From Isotricha intestinalis (taxonomy: Eukaryota > Ciliophora > Litostomatea > Vestibuliferida > Isotrichidae): 64,000 nt of DNA. The DNA lies in NCBI GenBank assembly GCA_023807065.1, contig JAJJLU010003475.1, positions 20,772-84,771 of the forward strand. The letters are read 5' to 3'. Shown one piece after another: positions 59,292 through 64,000 of the stretch (positions are counted from its first letter, which is position 1; each line of letters opens with the position of its first letter). Both the position numbers and the translations under genes were made by a program. The notes under the pieces are model-generated. The model was not told the DNA's origin. It made no database searches and saw only the letters and a program-made list of their open reading frames with translations.

Positions 59292-60620
59292 TTAATTTAT
59301 ATTTTTTACATTATTATTGTTCTTGTAGAATAGAATAAAATGGACACAGATTAATAATAATGTTCCTACACAAGAGAAAATAATTTTCTCAAAGTTTACA
59401 AAATTTATGATATTTTCTTTTTTGATTTTACAAAAGTTCTCGATTAAATGATTTGGTTTAATTGAATTCAATATTTTTTTTTTAAATAATGAATAAGACA
59501 TTGAGAATATATATTCATCATCAAAATAGTAGTTTATAAAATACTGATTCTCTTTAAATGCTTTTTCTGAATTTTTTTTTTTTTTCCTTATTAATTCTAG
59601 ATAAATTGAAGATGAGTAATATGGATATCTAAATGGTATTTTAAAGACAGCATGCATAAATGCCTCAAATGCTCCTAAATGATTCTCAGTCGCAGAATAC
59701 ATTACTAATTTAGGCAAATCAAAATTTTTAGAATTTTCTTCCCCATTTATATCATTCTTAATTTTTTTATCCATCCAACCAATAATTCTTTTCATTGTAT
59801 TAGACATTGTTATTAATCCTATTTCATCATCTTTTTCGTCAGAGCCAATCAAATCGAAATACAAAAATCTTCTAGAATATTCAATAAGTTCATTAATAAA
59901 ATAATTATCTCCATATTTATTCATATTAATACCATTTGAATATTCTAAAATAATTGAATTACAAATATTAAATATATCATTATAAGAAAAATGATTATTT
60001 TTGTTTTGAAATTTATCTTTAAATCTTTTATTGAATTCTTTCATTAAATCTTTTATGTTTCTTCTCTTTTGTCTTTTAATCATAAGATTTTCAATTTCAG
60101 GGCAATTTTCTGGAAATATTAAATTAAACTGAAATTCTTTATTAAATAATTTATGAACTGGAAAAACACCAATATTATATGGTAAAGAATTTACACCTAA
60201 TTCTTTTTGAATATCATTAAAATTTTCTTTATTTGGAGGAATTGAATTAGATATTGCTGTTTTTGACAAATTTAAATTTGTTCCACTAGGATATAATCCT
60301 TGTAATTGAGCTAATGCTGACTCAAATGAACTGTTTGTACCACAAGAACCAAAAAAAATATCATAAGGGTCATAAGATTTATTAATTAAATTATTGTTTT
60401 CAATATATCTATTATGTTTTTTTAGACCTAATAAAAATTGTTGCCTTTCACCTATCCCTGATAATTCATCTTTAAAATATTCATATTTATTTATAATATC
60501 TTCTATTGATTTTATTGGTAATTTAACTCCTTCCCTTGAAATTTCAAAAACTCCTCTTAACAATTCTTTGCAATTAGACAAAAATGTTATGTCTAATATA
60601 ATCAGAAAAAATAATTTCAT
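59292..60620 (-). CDS. Histidine-acid-phosphatase-like membrane protein lacking active-site His
   Basis: The 442-residue protein has a signal peptide (about 1-17), an acid-phosphatase-like body and a C-terminal membrane helix (about 412-432, FSCVGTLLLICVHFILFY). The family RHGxRxP motif appears as SREGVKLP (Arg29, Glu30 in place of His). GIGERQQFLLGLKKHNRYI matches the 'G..Q...LG...R.RY' segment, and YSATENHLGAF (about 308) stands where 'HD' should be. Both catalytic groups are therefore changed. It should not act as a normal phosphatase. A binding or structural function is more likely. The frame is otherwise intact and ends in TAA, so the change is not just decay. Confidence 0.7.
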   Translation of the reverse strand: MKLFFLIILDITFLSNCKELLRGVFEISREGVKLPIKSIEDIINKYEYFKDELSGIGERQQFLLGLKKHNRYIENNNLINKSYDPYDIFFGSCGTNSSFESALAQLQGLYPSGTNLNLSKTAISNSIPPNKENFNDIQKELGVNSLPYNIGVFPVHKLFNKEFQFNLIFPENCPEIENLMIKRQKRRNIKDLMKEFNKRFKDKFQNKNNHFSYNDIFNICNSIILEYSNGINMNKYGDNYFINELIEYSRRFLYFDLIGSDEKDDEIGLITMSNTMKRIIGWMDKKIKNDINGEENSKNFDLPKLVMYSATENHLGAFEAFMHAVFKIPFRYPYYSSSIYLELIRKKKKNSEKAFKENQYFINYYFDDEYIFSMSYSLFKKKILNSIKPNHLIENFCKIKKENIINFVNFEKIIFSCVGTLLLICVHFILFYKNNNNVKNIN

Positions 60621-61032
60621 TTTATGTTTTTTTAAATATTTTAGAATTTTATTTATTATTTTATTTTAAATTTTTTTTTAAGTAATTTTTATTCTTTTTA
60701 TTAACCTTTATGCATTCTCAAATTAAAATCCTTTAACTTCCATTTTTGAGCATTTTGGATTAATTTACTATTGAATGAAAATCTTCTCATGATATATGAT
60801 ATTCTTTATACATTTTAGATTTTTATTGGTATATTATTTATCTGTTTATCTTTTTGAATCATATTGATGTTATTAATATTTTTTTATATGTTTTTCCTTC
60901 TTAAATAATAAATAACTTTCAATTATTTCTTTAAACTCATCAATGATTTATACTGAATTTCTATATATTTTTATTATAAAAAGTTAATCTTTTAAATAAA
61001 AAATTTTATTTATGTAAAAAACATACTATTAA
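60621..61032. other. AT-rich spacer between genes on the minus strand
   Basis: On the minus strand (60944-60705) one frame reads IDEFKEIIESYLLFKKEKHI and later NPKCSKMEVKGF, with eight TAA/TAG and no TGA in 80 codons. It may be a decayed coding segment or chance in A/T DNA. Nothing else is seen. Confidence 0.3.
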
Positions 61033-62172
61033 TTATATTTTATATAAAAAAATATCTTCTTTGAAAGAGTTTGTATTCATTTGAAATAATATAATTTCAT
61101 TATTATATTTTTGTTTATTTGATTCTAAAATATTGAATAAAATCGATAAATCTTGATTTGTAATCTGAAATTTCATTTGTTCTTCAACTATAGCACTTTG
61201 AATCTTTAAAATATTATACTTTTCATATTCAATCAAAAAAAATTGTTTATGTATATTCTCATCTGAAATTAAATTTGGAATAGTGATTATATTAATTAAG
61301 TTAGGTATCAATTTAAATTTAATTCCCATAATATCTGAACAAAAAATTATATTGATAATGTTATTATTTATTAAATATCCAAAAATTAAATATAGATATT
61401 TTTCTGTAAAAAAATTTATTTTATTTTGATTGACCTTGTTTTTAATATTGACCTCCAGTGAAATTTTAAAAATATTAAATTTATAAAAAATATGATGATT
61501 AATTTTTTCATAATTTCCTAAAATCATACTACAATGGTCACAAATAATATTTTTATTTTTTTCTTCTGAAATACTATTTTTGATATACCATAAATAAAAA
61601 TCAGTTACATTTATCCTTTCCTTAAATTTTTCGAATAAATTATTAAAATAATTATTTTTCTTTAGAGAGTTCTGATTATGAAAACATTGAAACATTTCAT
61701 TAAGACTTTGTTCAATTTTTTCTGGGTTAAAATCATAAATCAGTTCTTTTTCAATTTTTTTTATATTTATTTTATTGCAGTTTTTACAAAAAATATTATT
61801 TAAGATAATTTTATCTGATTGTTCAAAACATCCAATTTCTTTTTTTATATAATCTACAATATTATCACAATTTATATTGTTGTTATTAATAAGATTTTTT
61901 GTCACATTATATTTAATTGAAACGATTGATTTATCATTTATTTTTAAAATTTCGGGAATAACTTGTTGTATGTTTAAAATTCTTAATGATGAAGAGAAAT
62001 AGAATTGAAATTTAGCTATAATTCTATTATATTTTTTGTCTTTTAGAATTATTTTTGTTAGTCCATCCTCTGATTTATGAAATAAATCTAAATTTTGTAT
62101 TTTTATTTCATTAGATATTTCAATATTGACGTATACAAATCCAGGAATGTTTAAATGAAAAATAGTAATCAT
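61033..62172 (-). CDS. UBE3D-like (HECT_2 domain) protein, candidate E3 ubiquitin ligase
   Basis: The 379-residue protein has a beta-rich N-terminus, then FCKNCNKI (about 126-133) and, about 30 residues later, a helix with FQCFHN. A second Cys pair follows, IICDHCSMILG (about 214-224), directly before a strand IFYKFNIFKISLEV. The order 'C..C, ... CH ..., C..C..LLG ..., LYK' is that of UBE3D (UBE2C-binding protein, HECT_2). These proteins are thought to bind E2C and help ubiquitin transfer. I make the call from the Cys pattern and size alone, and the rest is very divergent. No membrane segment is seen. The stop is TAA. Confidence 0.5.
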   Translation of the reverse strand: MITIFHLNIPGFVYVNIEISNEIKIQNLDLFHKSEDGLTKIILKDKKYNRIIAKFQFYFSSSLRILNIQQVIPEILKINDKSIVSIKYNVTKNLINNNNINCDNIVDYIKKEIGCFEQSDKIILNNIFCKNCNKINIKKIEKELIYDFNPEKIEQSLNEMFQCFHNQNSLKKNNYFNNLFEKFKERINVTDFYLWYIKNSISEEKNKNIICDHCSMILGNYEKINHHIFYKFNIFKISLEVNIKNKVNQNKINFFTEKYLYLIFGYLINNNIINIIFCSDIMGIKFKLIPNLINIITIPNLISDENIHKQFFLIEYEKYNILKIQSAIVEEQMKFQITNQDLSILFNILESNKQKYNNEIILFQMNTNSFKEDIFLYKI

Positions 62173-62281
62173 TTAATAATTAATTATTTTCATATAATTG
62201 ATACAATTAATTTAAATTAATTAAAAAAGCTTTATGTGAATAAATTTTAATATAAAATTAGAAATAAATATTTATTGAATA

Positions 62282-64000
62282 CTATGGAAATGGGTTTTTA
62301 TCATCTTTAAATTCTCTTAGTTTTTCATTTTGAGTTGCTTCTCTTTGTCTTAATAAACTTTCAATACTACCTGAAGTAGGCTTTTTTCTCTTTGCTGTTT
62401 TGGATATTTGTGCTTTTAATGAGGATTCTCTTTGGACAAGATCTTCAGGTTCTATATCTTCTTTAAATTGTTTGCTTTTATTGTCTTGACTAGAGCCTTT
62501 TTTCTTATTTTCAATATATTTCTCAATTGATTTTCCTTGATTAGAAAAACGAGGAACACTAGCTAATACATCAATATCGTCTTCTCCCATAGATTTTTCT
62601 TCTTTTGTCTTTTTTGTGATTTTTACAATAATATCTTGTTTGATTGGAAGGTGTTCTTCTTCTTCAGAATCTTTGTTTTCATATTCACTTTCATTATAAA
62701 TCACATCTTCTTCACTACTTATTGGTTGTTTTTGAGAGATTGGAATTGCAAATCTTTATTTTTTATATCTCCTTTAAATGATTCACTAAACTGGTTTTGT
62801 TTTTGATTGTTTTCATTCCAAGATTTCTTTAAAATCGGTTGATTTAACAATGTAAAATTAGTATTTTCTTTACTGAGATTATTTTTAATTTTTTTTTCTT
62901 TAATTTCTAATTCTTCATTTTGAATTTGGATTAATTTTGGTTTTACTTTTTTCACAAAATATATATCATTTTGTTTTTCATCAATTAATCCATCCCAATT
63001 TCTAGGTTTTTGAGAAATTGGTTTTCCTTGAATATTAAATATATCCTGATTTTGTATTTGATTTTTAATTTTAGAATTTGGTTTTATAATTAAATCATTG
63101 TTTTTGATTAGAACAAATGATTTATTTTCAATTTTTTTCCCTGGAATGAATAAATCATCAGAATTTATTACGTCCACATTATTCCAATCTCTATTATGTG
63201 TTAAATCAAATCCTTTTAGATAATCAATTTCATTCTTCATAAATGGCTTCTTATTATTTGGAATCACAAAGGATTCATTTAAATGGCTCTCAAATAGATT
63301 TTGTTCAACAGGGAATATTTCAAGTTCATTGTATTCAATGAGATAGTCATTGTTTTTTAAATAATTTTTCAATGAAGAAAAATAATCATTATCAATATAT
63401 TTTTCTTTTCGTAAAATATTTATTTGTGATTGATTTTCTATTTTATTTTCTTCTTTCATTTTCCCTTGAATTTCAATTCCATCCTTATATTCTATTTGAT
63501 TTAATTCCTTTTCTCTTCCGAATAAATTTAAACCTTCTTTTTCAATATCATTTGTATCATTCCAATTTTTATAATGAGATAAAGTAAAATCTTCAGGATA
63601 TTCTAACTGATATTCTGGTTTTTCTCTTCCTAAAATATTAATAGAATTTGGATTTTCGATTATATTTTCTTCTTTTTCTTTTTTAAGTAAAGATAACTTA
63701 TCATTTTCAATTTCATTAGTTTTATTCCAATCTTTATGATTAGATAAAATAATATCATTTACATCTTCAATTTTATATTCTGGCTTTTTTTTAGAAGAAC
63801 GTAGTTTATATTTAGTTTGTTTAGTAACAGTGGTTACAGTAACTTCTTCTTCTTCTTCATCTTCATCACCAACACTAATTTCATAAGCTTTTTCAATTTG
63901 ATTTTCAGGTTTTTCTTGTCCAACTATTTCAAATTCTTCTTGAGTTTGTTCTTCATTTTCAGGTTTTTCTTGTCCAACTATTTCAAATTCTTCTTGAGTT
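62282..64000 (-). CDS. Acidic repeat protein, 3' part (continues beyond the window)
   Basis: From the window edge (64000) a minus-strand frame runs to 62719 and then, after a shift of frame, to a TAG at 62282 (C-terminus KDDKNPFP). It contains an 18-residue tandem repeat (TQEEFEIVGQEKPEN EEQ, at least 1.8 copies at the edge). Degenerate WN units follow: LSNHKDWNKTNEIE, LSHYKNWNDTNDIE and LTHNRDWNNVDVIN. No known domain is recognised. The frame change must lie between about 62743 and 62708. A 38-nt intron (about 62788-62751, GTTTAG...AAAG) or an indel in AAAAA would each repair it. The two pieces overlap in their open frames, so I treat them as one gene. This is the only TAG stop in the window. 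Confidence 0.55.
63901..64000 (-). repeat. 54-bp in-frame tandem repeat
   Basis: The unit encoding TQEEFEIVGQEKPENEEQ starts at 63999 and again at 63945 on the minus strand. The second copy is complete for 45 nt, then diverges. The array probably continues past the window edge. Being a multiple of three, it keeps the reading frame. Confidence 0.85.

Noticed and set aside
1..64000. Ciliate-type code with TAA/TAG as Gln for the whole window
   Set aside because: 29 of 32 intact genes use TAA and one uses TAG as their stop at family-typical C-termini, and both DUF229 paralogues stop with TAA at the same point.
1..64000. CRISPR array, bacterial operon, phage or virus genes
   Set aside because: No regularly spaced repeats. 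Gene content, promoters and a spliceosomal intron are eukaryotic, and no capsid, terminase or viral polymerase motif was seen.

Overview
This is nuclear DNA from a very AT-rich, compact protist genome. About 32 protein genes, nearly all uninterrupted reading frames, lie on both strands. Many gaps are tiny: 44 nt and 35 nt between divergent starts, 16 nt and 26 nt between convergent stops. Gene content is eukaryotic: SEC24, CWC15, cullin, CEP104, SCP-type phosphatase, B-box/WD40 and kelch proteins, acyl-CoA synthetase and glutamate-cysteine ligase. A SHIPPO-repeat protein, CEP104, a centrin-like protein and an RJL GTPase relic point to a cell with cilia. Two CDPK-type kinases favour an alveolate. 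Of 32 intact genes whose stops I read, 29 end in TAA, 2 in TGA and 1 in TAG, so the standard code applies. An AT-rich ciliate with standard stops, such as a rumen entodiniomorphid (litostome), is my best inference. A transglutaminase-like gene resembling methanogen surface-protein domains fits that habitat, but no marker gene proves it.

Layout. 0-10 kb: TRIM-like WD40 protein, F-box/LRR-like protein, CWC15, a DUF229 membrane protein and a B-box/kelch protein, with a candidate C/D snoRNA at 4.4-4.6 kb. 10-23 kb: secreted unknown, RJL GTPase pseudogene, AIM24-like protein, zinc-finger/kinase fusion, SEC24, a large CD36-like membrane protein and a myristoylated CDPK. 23-34.6 kb: small membrane protein, second DUF229 paralogue, WD40 protein, GCLC, RNase T2, a degenerate aspartic-protease-like membrane protein, and CEP104 with one 40-nt intron. 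35-47 kb: GNAT, SCP-type phosphatase, SHIPPO protein, cullin, an unknown, and a CK1-CDPK double-kinase fusion. 47-51 kb: transglutaminase-like protein, broken TUL1-like E3 ligase, acyl-CoA synthetase. 51-58.7 kb: gene-poor, with decayed coding tracts, a centrin-like gene, a multi-hairpin element, a near-perfect long inverted repeat and a small coiled-coil gene. 58.7-64 kb: chagasin-like inhibitor, degenerate histidine-acid-phosphatase-like protein, UBE3D-like protein, and the 3' part of an acidic repeat protein.

Themes. Calcium signalling is represented by two CDPKs and a centrin-like protein. Ubiquitin signalling is represented by a cullin, an F-box/LRR-like protein, a UBE3D-like protein and a broken TUL1-like ligase. 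Cilium parts are CEP104, SHIPPO and centrin. Two enzyme-like membrane proteins lack catalytic residues. The most novel items are the CK1-CDPK fusion, the transglutaminase-like gene, the pseudogene set and the unexplained structured elements.
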